Below are positions 1-6,367 of a stretch of 9,846 bases of DNA, piece by piece. Below the pieces are notes generated by a model. That model worked only from the letters and a program-made list of their open reading frames with translations. It did no database searches and was not told the origin of the DNA. Position 1 is the first letter of the stretch. Each line of letters opens with the position of its first letter. Position numbers and translations under genes: made by a program. The stretch comes from an uncultured Eubacteriales bacterium (lineage in GTDB: Bacteria; Bacillota; Clostridia; Oscillospirales; Oscillospiraceae). The stretch is from the NCBI GenBank assembly GCA_905202605.1, contig CAJKSU010000098.1:1-9846 (forward strand). Reading direction: 5' to 3'.

Positions 1-2
1 TA

Positions 3-2906
3 TTGGCAGACAACGAGCCAAGTACGGCGGAATCCGCAAAGGAACCGCTGGTGGATTCCCAGTCGGAAACAGAGCCGGTTATCTCACCGCCGATACAATC
101 CATATTAGAATCAGACGAGCTTGCGGATGATTCCGAGGTGGATACAGAAGATGAAGCCCCCACCTCCATGGACGGCGAAACTCTGACCCGCACGGACAAC
201 GGCGGTGTCATGCTACTTGGTGGCGGAGGCACCATGGGCAAGTCCACCTGCGTGACCTTCGCCGCCTACCAGTCTGCCCGTTGGAAGTGCCACCGCTACG
301 AGGTGGACGGGTCGCACAGTTACGGTCACTATTTTTACACCAGTGAAATCGCCTATCACACCATCGACGGCGTGGACTCATACTGCATAGAGCCGAACAC
401 CACGTCCCTGGGTGGGCAATACTACACCTCCTACACCGCCGAGGAAGCCAGCAGCTCTTCCTACTGGAAACTGGAGCTGGACGACCTCCAGCGCAGTCAC
501 ATTCAGAAGATCCTGGCGTTTGGCTATCCGCAGGTGGATTACGGCTACAGCCGTCAGGTGCAGTATGCCGCCACGCAGGTGCTTATCTGGGAGGTCGTAT
601 CTCACAGCCGGTACAACGCAGACATCAAGTCCTGCTCGGATTACGGCCTCTACCGCAATGTTTACGCGGTGCTGGGGGCGGACTTTCAGAACTGCTATGA
701 CGGCATCCTGAACGCCATCTCTGTGTCGGATGGTACGGTTCCCAGCTTTTCCAGTTCATCTCAGAGCAACGCGAAGTCCATCACACTGACCCTGAACAAT
801 TCCACCGGCTGCTATGAGGGCAGCGTCCGGGATACGGCGGGTGTACTCTCCCACTTTACCTTTTCGGCCTCTGGCGTGAACTTCTCCCAGAACGGCAGCA
901 CATTATATATCTCCGTGCCAGCGGCAAATGCGGACGCCATCAAGGGGCAGACGATCACCGGAACTTCCGACCAGAAGCTCATGTCCACCAACAACCCGAC
1001 CATCTGGGAGAATCCAACCTATCAGACCGTGCTGACCTCCGGCGGCGCGGATTACCTTCACGCATATATCAGTCTGACCTGGGCAGACGCACCGAAAACC
1101 GGCAGTCTGGTGGTCAGTAAAGCAGTCAATTACGGCTTGTGGTCGGGCTTCACCTTCCGGCTCCACGGCACCAGTGACAACGGAAACTCCGTAGACGTGA
1201 CTGCCACCACTGGTTCCGATGGCAAGGCGTATTTCAAGGACATTGAGATTGGCACCTACACGCTGGAAGAAATTTCTCCAGGCAATGCATATATCCTCCC
1301 GGAGCCGCAGACCATTACGATCCCCGGCAATGACATTGCCTACGCCACCGCGGAGAACGTCTGGAAGCATTGGCGGGCCACCATTACCAAGGTAGATGCT
1401 GACACTGGGAAATCTGCCCCACAGGGCGATGCCACACTGAACGGCGCGGAGTACACCCTGTACAAGTCCGGCAAAGTAGTTGCTACCTATACCGTTTCCA
1501 ACGGCGGCTTCACCACGGATTTATTCCCATGCACGGCTGATGATGGGGTTTACACCCTCAAGGAGACGAAAGTACCTGCTGGCTACAAGTTGGACGAAAC
1601 CGTATACAAACTGAAAACCAGCTATGACCACTATTCTGATGCCGAGAATAGCTTCTCTGTGACAGTCAGCGATCCCGTGATGTACGGCAAAATCCAGCTG
1701 ACCAAGTACGCGCTGAATACCATCTCCGGGAACAAGCAGCCGGAGGAAGGGGCCACATTTACCGTGTATCTCAAATCCGCTGGCAGCTATGACAAAGCCA
1801 AGGACTCCGAACGAGATATTATCACTATCGGGAAGAACGGAAAAGGCACCTCCAAGAGCCTGCCCTACGGCACCTACTGCGTCCAGCAATGCACCGGCTG
1901 GGCTGGCTATGATCGGGACGAAACGGTCTATGAGGTCACCATCTCCAAGGATGGTCAGACCGTGACGAAGGACAATTCCGGGCATGACCTGACCATCTAC
2001 AACAATGTTTGGACTGGCAAGCTGTCCATCCTCAAGGTGGACGGCGCGAACAATACGCCGCTTTCCGGCGCAGTGTTCACCCTCACCGGCTCGGATGGCT
2101 CCGAAAGCACCCTGACCACTGGTGAGGACGGCATGATCACTTTTGAGAATCTGGTATTCGGCGTCACTTATGTCTGGAAGGAGACGAAAGCGCCCAAAGG
2201 CTATCTGCTGAGCGAGGACAACACTGGCATCTGGTCGGTGGAGGAGCACAATGCGGAGATTCAGTATACCGCCAAGGATGACCGCCGCCCCGGTTCTATT
2301 ACCATCACAAAGCAGAACACCGATGGACAGCCACTGTTCGGGGCTACATTTCTGCTGGAGTACAAGAACGGCGATGCATGGAAGCCGGTTTATCACAGCA
2401 ATTCCCTTGCCAAAGGTGGCACCACGGCAAACGTGACTGACGGCAAACTCACAACGGACGAATCTGGTAACATCACCTTTGAAAATCTCTGGGCAGATGA
2501 AGAAGTACAGTACCGTTTGACGGAGGTAGCTGCCCCAGAAGGATATGAGCTGCTGAAAGGGCCGATCTTTGAGGGCACGCTGCCAGCAAGCTATCCCGAT
2601 GGAAAAGTGACCGCCACGCCCGATGAGGTGATTGACGGCACGGCATATTTCTACGACCTTCCCATCACCGTGCAGAACGGCCACATCTACACATTGCCCA
2701 TGACCGGCGGAAGCGGCTTCCCCTTTGTTGAAGCTGGTATTGCCGCACTGGTGCTGGGGCTGCTGCTCTTCGCAAACTTCAAGCACCCATTTATTCTGAA
2801 AAATCTGAAACGGAGGATCACCCATTCAGTCAAGGTCCTGTCAAAAGATCAGATAGAAGTCTATCTGCGGGGCGGTATTGCTGTGAAGCAAAATATGAGC
2901 CGATAA
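3..2906 (+). CDS. Thioester/Cna-B (SpaA-like) LPXTG-anchored surface adhesin, 5' partial
   Basis: Cell-wall-anchored surface protein, probably a covalent or host-binding adhesin. Numbering from the first full codon (967 residues visible): an acidic, Ser/Thr-rich stretch (1-60); a TQXA-type thioester domain (about 80-250) with Cys128 in YCIEPN and Gln192 in TQVLIW, the expected Cys-Gln pair; then about five SpaA/Cna-B beta-sandwich modules starting near residues 366, 459, 561, 670 and 763, each with the K...YTLKE(T)-P-GY pattern typical of self-formed isopeptide domains. The sorting signal LPMTG is at 898-902, followed by a hydrophobic helix (about 909-926). No secretion signal is visible and the first codon is TTG at the window edge, so the true start almost certainly lies upstream. 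The region after the helix is odd: about 40 residues instead of the usual few basic ones. No sortase gene is in view. Such proteins are common in conjugative elements of Firmicutes. Family call is firm; binding partner unknown. Confidence 0.9.
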   Translation: MADNEPSTAESAKEPLVDSQSETEPVISPPIQSILESDELADDSEVDTEDEAPTSMDGETLTRTDNGGVMLLGGGGTMGKSTCVTFAAYQSARWKCHRYEVDGSHSYGHYFYTSEIAYHTIDGVDSYCIEPNTTSLGGQYYTSYTAEEASSSSYWKLELDDLQRSHIQKILAFGYPQVDYGYSRQVQYAATQVLIWEVVSHSRYNADIKSCSDYGLYRNVYAVLGADFQNCYDGILNAISVSDGTVPSFSSSSQSNAKSITLTLNNSTGCYEGSVRDTAGVLSHFTFSASGVNFSQNGSTLYISVPAANADAIKGQTITGTSDQKLMSTNNPTIWENPTYQTVLTSGGADYLHAYISLTWADAPKTGSLVVSKAVNYGLWSGFTFRLHGTSDNGNSVDVTATTGSDGKAYFKDIEIGTYTLEEISPGNAYILPEPQTITIPGNDIAYATAENVWKHWRATITKVDADTGKSAPQGDATLNGAEYTLYKSGKVVATYTVSNGGFTTDLFPCTADDGVYTLKETKVPAGYKLDETVYKLKTSYDHYSDAENSFSVTVSDPVMYGKIQLTKYALNTISGNKQPEEGATFTVYLKSAGSYDKAKDSERDIITIGKNGKGTSKSLPYGTYCVQQCTGWAGYDRDETVYEVTISKDGQTVTKDNSGHDLTIYNNVWTGKLSILKVDGANNTPLSGAVFTLTGSDGSESTLTTGEDGMITFENLVFGVTYVWKETKAPKGYLLSEDNTGIWSVEEHNAEIQYTAKDDRRPGSITITKQNTDGQPLFGATFLLEYKNGDAWKPVYHSNSLAKGGTTANVTDGKLTTDESGNITFENLWADEEVQYRLTEVAAPEGYELLKGPIFEGTLPASYPDGKVTATPDEVIDGTAYFYDLPITVQNGHIYTLPMTGGSGFPFVEAGIAALVLGLLLFANFKHPFILKNLKRRITHSVKVLSKDQIEVYLRGGIAVKQNMSR

Positions 2907-2908
2907 AG

Positions 2909-2958
2909 CAGCCCGGAGAGAAGTGCTGAAATGCAGTGTTTCTCTCTGGGCTGTTTTT
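2909..2958 (+). terminator. Intrinsic terminator after the adhesin gene
   Basis: A 14-bp stem (CAGCCCGGAGAGAA paired with TTCTCTCTGGGCTG, one G-U wobble) with a 17-nt loop is followed directly by five T residues. It begins two bases after the TAA stop. On the other strand there is no good T-tract after the stem, so it is mainly a + strand terminator. Confidence 0.9.
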
Positions 2959-3143
2959 CAACTTTGAGTTTAATTAGTATGAAACTAGTAGATAAAGGAT
3001 GGTTAGCCAATATGGTGCCTTCATACAAAATGCCAAACACACTTTTCATTACGCTTTGTTTGCGGTGTTTTTGAATTATTGTTTCATAGGCAACTTATGA
3101 ATTCTCTGCTTTATCTATATAGTTGGACAATAAAGTGAATTGC
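2959..3143. other. AT-rich spacer between convergent genes, no supported gene
   Basis: This 185-bp stretch separates the end of the adhesin unit from the stop codon of the minus-strand flavoprotein gene. It is visibly richer in A and T than either neighbour. It holds no reading frame with a ribosome site, no clear intrinsic terminator for the minus-strand gene, and only weak short inverted matches (AAACAC near 3033 with GTGTTT near 3066). It may be a remnant or junction of an inserted segment; that is inference. Confidence 0.5.
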
Positions 3144-4760
3144 TCAAATGGACACAAGATGCTTCCCCAATTCCCGTCCCAGGGTCCAGGCGATGCCAAT
3201 GCTGACGCCGGAGACAGGGGTGGAATACTGCACGCCGAAACGCCGGCCGCAGCAGTTGCCGGTGGCATAGAGTCCCGGAATTGGGGCGAGATTCTGATTG
3301 TACACCTGCTGATTGTCGTCGGTCCAAAGGCCGTCTACCGTGACCATGGGTCCCATGGTGCCGCCCTTTGTCCGGTCTGTCACCATTGCATAATAGGGTG
3401 CAGTGTCCAACGATACCAGCAGAGAAGGATCCTTGCCAAAATCCTCGTCCCGACCGGCATAGCAGAATTGGTTATACCGCGCGACAGAGTCAAGCATGTT
3501 CTGCTTGAGCTGCCCGGAGAAGCCCAGAATATCTGCCAGCTCTTCAAGGGTGTCGGCGGCATACAGTCTGGGAGATTCTGTGCCCTTGGGGGCTCTGGGG
3601 TCTTTGATGGCATAGCCCTCTTTTCCGGCTTTCTTTGCGCCCGAAATGTATTCCATGGCTGTAATCATTCTGGGATCCCGGGGTTCATTGACCCAAAGAG
3701 AGCCGTGAATGGGCGGCTGCCGCTGAAGCAGCTCATCAATTTTGTCGTCAAAGAGGTTTACGATTCTTGGAGTCTTGATACGGGCTGCTTCGATGCCGGA
3801 AAACTCACTGTCACCGAAGCCCTCGTTGCAGAAGCGCTTGTTATTTCCGTCCAGCCAGAGTGTAGCAGTTGCCTGGAACAGGGGAGAGTTGGGCGCCGCA
3901 GTGTTGCCGCCCATGCAGGCGATGGGGCCCGGAACCATGCGGCCTCCAGCCCATATGCCCATCTGAATACCGCTTCCGTCCCGGCTCAGGCCGGTGATTC
4001 GCTGGTCTTCATAGGCGGCGAGAGTCACAAGCTCGTCGCACAGGTCCCGCATCATTTCATCGTTACGGGCAAAATCTCCTGCGGCCAGCACGACGCCCTT
4101 GGCTGCTTTGAAACGGACATATCCCCCATGGCGCTCCTTGGCGATCACAGCGGTCACACGATTGCCGTCCTTCTCAAGCTGCTCTGCCACGGTGGAGAAA
4201 TGGAACTGGGCACCGTGCGCCTTGGCCCGCTGGATGCTGGCTACCACGGCCTCTGTGATCCCTTTGTCGTGCCACAGTTCCTCCGGGAAGGTGGCAGTGC
4301 CGATCCAGGTCTTGATGCCGCAGATGTTGTTCGAGTATTTCCTGGGGGCGGGCCAGTAGCGGATATACACGTTGTTCTTCTGCTCCTCGGAGAGGGCCTC
4401 CAGGAACCAGTCGAAGCAGCTTCCGCAGTTTTTGACGAATTTCATGACAAGCCTGGGGTTGCTGCGGTTACCGCTGCGGAGCTGCCAGTCGTTGAAGAAT
4501 TCAATCTCATCCACGGGAGGAACGCCCTTGGAACGGAGAAATTCAGAATTGATGTGGCCGAAGTCGATTCCATAGGCCCAGTAGTTCTTCTCCACCATGG
4601 TCTCGATGACCCGAACAGATAGGCCGGCCTCCGCGCAGGTGCGGGCCACTGCAACGCCGGAATGTCCGGCTCCCACGATTACCACGTCAGCCTCACAGGT
4701 ATTCAGTATTTTCTCCTCCGGAATGGGCTCCGGCGGGATTCTCCATGCAGCTTTGCCCAT
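3144..4760 (-). CDS. FAD-dependent oxidoreductase, fumarate-reductase/succinate-dehydrogenase flavoprotein-like (FAD_binding_2)
   Basis: Predicted soluble cytoplasmic flavoprotein of 538 residues. The N-terminal Rossmann motif is VVIVGAGHSG (GxGxxG at residues 30-35) followed by a helix and VRVIE. The second FAD signature GVVLAAGDFARN lies near residue 225, and the C-terminal FAD-binding stretch PIPGLYATGNCCG near 495. This order is that of the FAD_binding_2 family (fumarate reductase, 3-ketosteroid dehydrogenase, urocanate and tetrahydrodaidzein reductases). There is no signal peptide, no FMN-binding domain and no heme motif, so electrons must come from NAD(P)H, reduced flavin or another protein. 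A GTG nine bases upstream is in frame but overlaps the ribosome site, so the ATG at 4760 is preferred. The gene follows the AraC regulator on the same strand but is separated by a terminator and has its own promoter, whose elements match those of the OYE gene promoter. Substrate unknown; an alkene/enone reductase or a dehydrogenase are both possible. Confidence 0.88.
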   Translation of the reverse strand: MGKAAWRIPPEPIPEEKILNTCEADVVIVGAGHSGVAVARTCAEAGLSVRVIETMVEKNYWAYGIDFGHINSEFLRSKGVPPVDEIEFFNDWQLRSGNRSNPRLVMKFVKNCGSCFDWFLEALSEEQKNNVYIRYWPAPRKYSNNICGIKTWIGTATFPEELWHDKGITEAVVASIQRAKAHGAQFHFSTVAEQLEKDGNRVTAVIAKERHGGYVRFKAAKGVVLAAGDFARNDEMMRDLCDELVTLAAYEDQRITGLSRDGSGIQMGIWAGGRMVPGPIACMGGNTAAPNSPLFQATATLWLDGNNKRFCNEGFGDSEFSGIEAARIKTPRIVNLFDDKIDELLQRQPPIHGSLWVNEPRDPRMITAMEYISGAKKAGKEGYAIKDPRAPKGTESPRLYAADTLEELADILGFSGQLKQNMLDSVARYNQFCYAGRDEDFGKDPSLLVSLDTAPYYAMVTDRTKGGTMGPMVTVDGLWTDDNQQVYNQNLAPIPGLYATGNCCGRRFGVQYSTPVSGVSIGIAWTLGRELGKHLVSI

Positions 4761-4768
4761 GGCTGTCA

Positions 4769-4774
4769 CTCCTT
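4769..4774 (-). promoter_or_regulatory. Ribosome binding site deciding the flavoprotein start
   Basis: AAGGAG on the minus strand lies 8 nt before the ATG at 4760. The competing upstream GTG (4769-4767) shares the last G of this site and so cannot be served by it. This favours the 538-residue protein over a 541-residue version. Confidence 0.8.
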
Positions 4775-4791
4775 TTCAGATTTATGTATAG

Positions 4792-4820
4792 ATTATAAAA
4801 GCAGCCCGGGCCTGTGAAAA
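4792..4820 (-). promoter_or_regulatory. Promoter of the flavoprotein gene
   Basis: On the minus strand a perfect -10 TATAAT (4797-4792) is preceded, after a 17-bp spacer, by TTTTCA (4820-4815), a 4/6 match to the sigma-A -35 consensus. Predicted transcription start is near 4785, giving a leader of about 25 nt. The spacer contains the palindrome GCCCGGGC. The weak -35 and upstream elements fit an activated promoter. Confidence 0.7.
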
Positions 4821-4845
4821 GCGTCAGTTTTTTTATCAGTAAAAA
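4798..4845 (-). promoter_or_regulatory. Candidate operator shared with the OYE promoter
   Basis: Read on the minus strand: a small inverted repeat TTTTTA-ctga-TAAAAA in an 18-nt T/A element (4845-4828), then exactly 16 nt, then GCCCGGGCTGCTTT (4811-4798) abutting the -10. The divergent OYE promoter has the same arrangement, with 12 of 14 bases identical in the second part. The binding protein is inferred to be the AraC-family regulator encoded between the two genes. Confidence 0.5.
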
Positions 4846-4852
4846 TGTGTCC

Positions 4853-4884
4853 AAAAAATCTGCCGCAGGGACTTCCTGCGGCAG
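4853..4884 (-). terminator. Intrinsic terminator after the AraC-family gene
   Basis: On the minus strand a perfect 10-bp stem CTGCCGCAGG / CCTGCGGCAG with a 5-nt loop is followed, after one A, by six T residues. It begins 5 nt past the TAG stop of the regulator gene. It separates the regulator from the flavoprotein gene that follows on the same strand. Confidence 0.92.
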
Positions 4885-4889
4885 TGGGA

Positions 4890-6206
4890 CTATTGGGGCA
4901 TAGAGACGGATTTTCGGTATTCCGATGCGCTTATGTTCTCCAGCCTGCGGAAGCTCCGGTTGAAGGTCCTGCGGTTGGTGTAGCCCACGGCCTCCCAGAT
5001 CATGTCGATCTGGTTGGCGGGGTCCTTCAGGAGTTCCTTGGCGTGGAGGAGCCGCTGGGAGTGGATGAAATCCAGAATGCCGATGCCAAAGATCTCCTTA
5101 AAGGTCCGGGACAGGTAGGACTGGTTCATCTGGAACTGGTCGCAGATCATGGCAAGACAGAGATTGCTGTCCGCGTAGTTTTCGATGATGTAATTGCGCA
5201 CCGTTTCGATTTTGACCTGCCGTGCCTGTTCACTGCTGATGCGCTGTTCCGCGATGTCAGCGAACAGCTCCTCGATGAGCTGGTAGATGGCCTGGTCCGT
5301 GTCCAGGGGCCGGAGGTACAGGTACTGGACCTCTGAGGCGGAGAGGCCGACGATGTTCAAAAGGCTCTCCACATGGTTCATAAACCGCAGCTTTGCCAGC
5401 TCAAAGGTGATGTCCGGACTGCTGAGATCTCTGGCAGTCAGCTCCCGCAGGGTCAGCTTTGCCATGTCCAGGTCCCGGCTCAGAACAAACTGATAGTATT
5501 GCTTTTCCAGCTTGGGGCTTGACGCTGAGACAGGGGACAGTTCTTTTCCGGTAATCGGGGGGATGACCTGTGTGCGGGGCATATTGTCGATAGCAAACCG
5601 TTGCTGGAGCGTGTGATAGGCTTTGATCCTGGCCTTGGGGAGATTCTGATGCCCTTTGACAATGGGACTGTGGGCCACAATGAGCCGAATGCGGTAGTTC
5701 CGTTCGACCACATCCACAGCGGTCTGCAGGACCCGGTCCATGGTGGGCAGGATCTTGCCCTCAGGCGGGTCGTCGTCCACAAAATTGATGAGGATGTTGG
5801 CAAAAGCCAGGTCAGACTCACAGCAGCCGGCAAGGCAGTAGGGACCCAGTGCGGTCTCAAACACATTGTAGATGGCGGCTTTCATCAGCTCCACCTCCCG
5901 CTGGGAGAAGCGCGAGGCTCCGACGGGGGAGAAGAGCTGGGAGCGGTCAGCCAGATCCATGGCGACGACCATGAAGAAATCGGTCTCAAAGGCAAGGCCC
6001 AGAGTGGCGGTATAGTCGGGTGGGGGTGCTTTTCCATAGAGAGTGACTTCCGTGTTTGCCCGCTGGAGCATCAACCGGGCCAGCCGCAGGTCCTCTTCCT
6101 GCTGGGCGAGACGCTCCAGCAGAATGTCGATCTGTTTCTTGATTTCAGACACAGGGCTTGGGGCGTGCTCCGGCGAATCGGACAGGATAGAAAACGGTAT
6201 GTCCAC
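4890..6206 (-). CDS. AraC-family transcriptional regulator, soluble YesN-like
   Basis: DNA-binding regulator of 438 residues. The C-terminal 106 residues (333-438) form a full AraC/XylS double helix-turn-helix domain: the first helix pair around CDQFQMNQSYLSRTFKEIFG and the second around IWEAVGYTNRRTFNRSFRR, ending in the usual ASEYRKS. The N-terminus has a likely coiled coil (20-50), then a region (about 68-210, ending IRLIVAHSPIVKG...KAYHTLQQRF) that resembles the degenerate GGDEF-like domain of YesN-type regulators. Those usually have membrane sensor segments in front; none are seen here, so sensing is probably cytoplasmic. The start is GTG at 6206 with AAAGGGGG 8 nt upstream; an in-frame TAG lies shortly before and no other start codon intervenes. 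It is divergent from the OYE gene and upstream of the flavoprotein gene, so it is the obvious candidate controller of both. Its inducer is unknown. Confidence 0.9.
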   Translation of the reverse strand: MDIPFSILSDSPEHAPSPVSEIKKQIDILLERLAQQEEDLRLARLMLQRANTEVTLYGKAPPPDYTATLGLAFETDFFMVVAMDLADRSQLFSPVGASRFSQREVELMKAAIYNVFETALGPYCLAGCCESDLAFANILINFVDDDPPEGKILPTMDRVLQTAVDVVERNYRIRLIVAHSPIVKGHQNLPKARIKAYHTLQQRFAIDNMPRTQVIPPITGKELSPVSASSPKLEKQYYQFVLSRDLDMAKLTLRELTARDLSSPDITFELAKLRFMNHVESLLNIVGLSASEVQYLYLRPLDTDQAIYQLIEELFADIAEQRISSEQARQVKIETVRNYIIENYADSNLCLAMICDQFQMNQSYLSRTFKEIFGIGILDFIHSQRLLHAKELLKDPANQIDMIWEAVGYTNRRTFNRSFRRLENISASEYRKSVSMPQ

Positions 6207-6214
6207 AAATGCCG

Positions 6215-6222
6215 CCCCCTTT
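6215..6222 (-). promoter_or_regulatory. Ribosome binding site for the GTG-started regulator
   Basis: AAAGGGGG on the minus strand lies 8 nt upstream of the GTG at 6206. It is the only Shine-Dalgarno-like sequence near the beginning of this frame and supports use of the GTG start. Confidence 0.65.
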
Positions 6223-6253
6223 CTATGAGATACCTATCCTATACCATAATGGG

Positions 6254-6290
6254 ACGATTTTTTTCACCTCTTTTCTCAGAAAAATATCGT
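6254..6290. promoter_or_regulatory. Inverted repeat in the divergent promoter region (candidate operator)
   Basis: Arms of 12 bp, ACGATTTTTTTC (6254-6265) and GAAAAATATCGT (6279-6290), are complementary at 11 of 12 positions around a 13-nt centre. The repeat ends just before the -35 position of the OYE promoter and lies about 50 bp upstream of the regulator's start codon, a place where a regulator could act on both directions. No T-tract follows it in a way that would make it a terminator for a known gene. Confidence 0.5.
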
Positions 6291-6314
6291 ATCTTTTTTT
6301 GCCCGGACGGCTTT
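6271..6314 (+). promoter_or_regulatory. Candidate operator shared with the flavoprotein promoter
   Basis: The element TTTTCTCAGAAAAA (6271-6284; inverted repeat TTTTC-tca-GAAAA) is followed after exactly 16 nt by GCCCGGACGGCTTT (6301-6314), two bases before the -10. Both parts and their spacing recur upstream of the minus-strand flavoprotein gene (4845-4798). Confidence 0.5.
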
Positions 6315-6322
6315 GCTATAAT
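6294..6322 (+). promoter_or_regulatory. Extended -10 promoter of the OYE gene
   Basis: TATAAT at 6317-6322 is preceded by TGC, giving an extended -10 (TGnTATAAT). At the 17-bp spacing the -35 position is only a T-run (6294-6299), a poor match, which fits a promoter needing an activator. The predicted start near 6329 gives a leader of about 40 nt. Confidence 0.68.
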
Positions 6323-6353
6323 CGGGATAGAAGATCAGTCACACAACGGGTGG

Positions 6354-6359
6354 AAGGAG
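6354..6359 (+). promoter_or_regulatory. Ribosome binding site deciding the OYE gene start
   Basis: AAGGAG lies 8 nt before the ATG at 6368. The open frame extends upstream to 6209, but that extension would run through the promoter and has no ribosome site, so translation is placed at 6368. Confidence 0.85.
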
Positions 6360-6367
6360 AATGCCTA

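Noticed and set aside
1521..2825. 434-codon open frame antisense to the adhesin gene
   Set aside because: No family features, no ribosome site, and full overlap with the Cna-B repeat region of the real gene.
2861..3049. 62-codon minus-strand frame across the terminator
   Set aside because: No ribosome site before its ATG, runs back through the adhesin terminator and gene end, and shows no recognisable pattern.
2979..3074. 31-residue plus-strand frame beginning MKLVDKGW in the spacer
   Set aside because: It lies after a strong terminator with no ribosome site or clear promoter; too short to support as a gene.
3123..4622. 499-codon open frame antisense to the flavoprotein gene
   Set aside because: The minus-strand frame carries complete FAD-binding motifs; the plus-strand frame has none and is a codon-bias shadow.
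6299..6322. TTGCCC at 6299-6304 as the -35 of the OYE promoter
   Set aside because: The spacer to TATAAT would be only 12 bp, too short for sigma-A; the extended -10 explains the promoter better.
6209..6367. Upstream extension of the OYE reading frame by 53 codons
   Set aside because: It would cover the extended -10 promoter and the ribosome site, and its sequence does not belong to the family; the ATG at 6368 is well placed.
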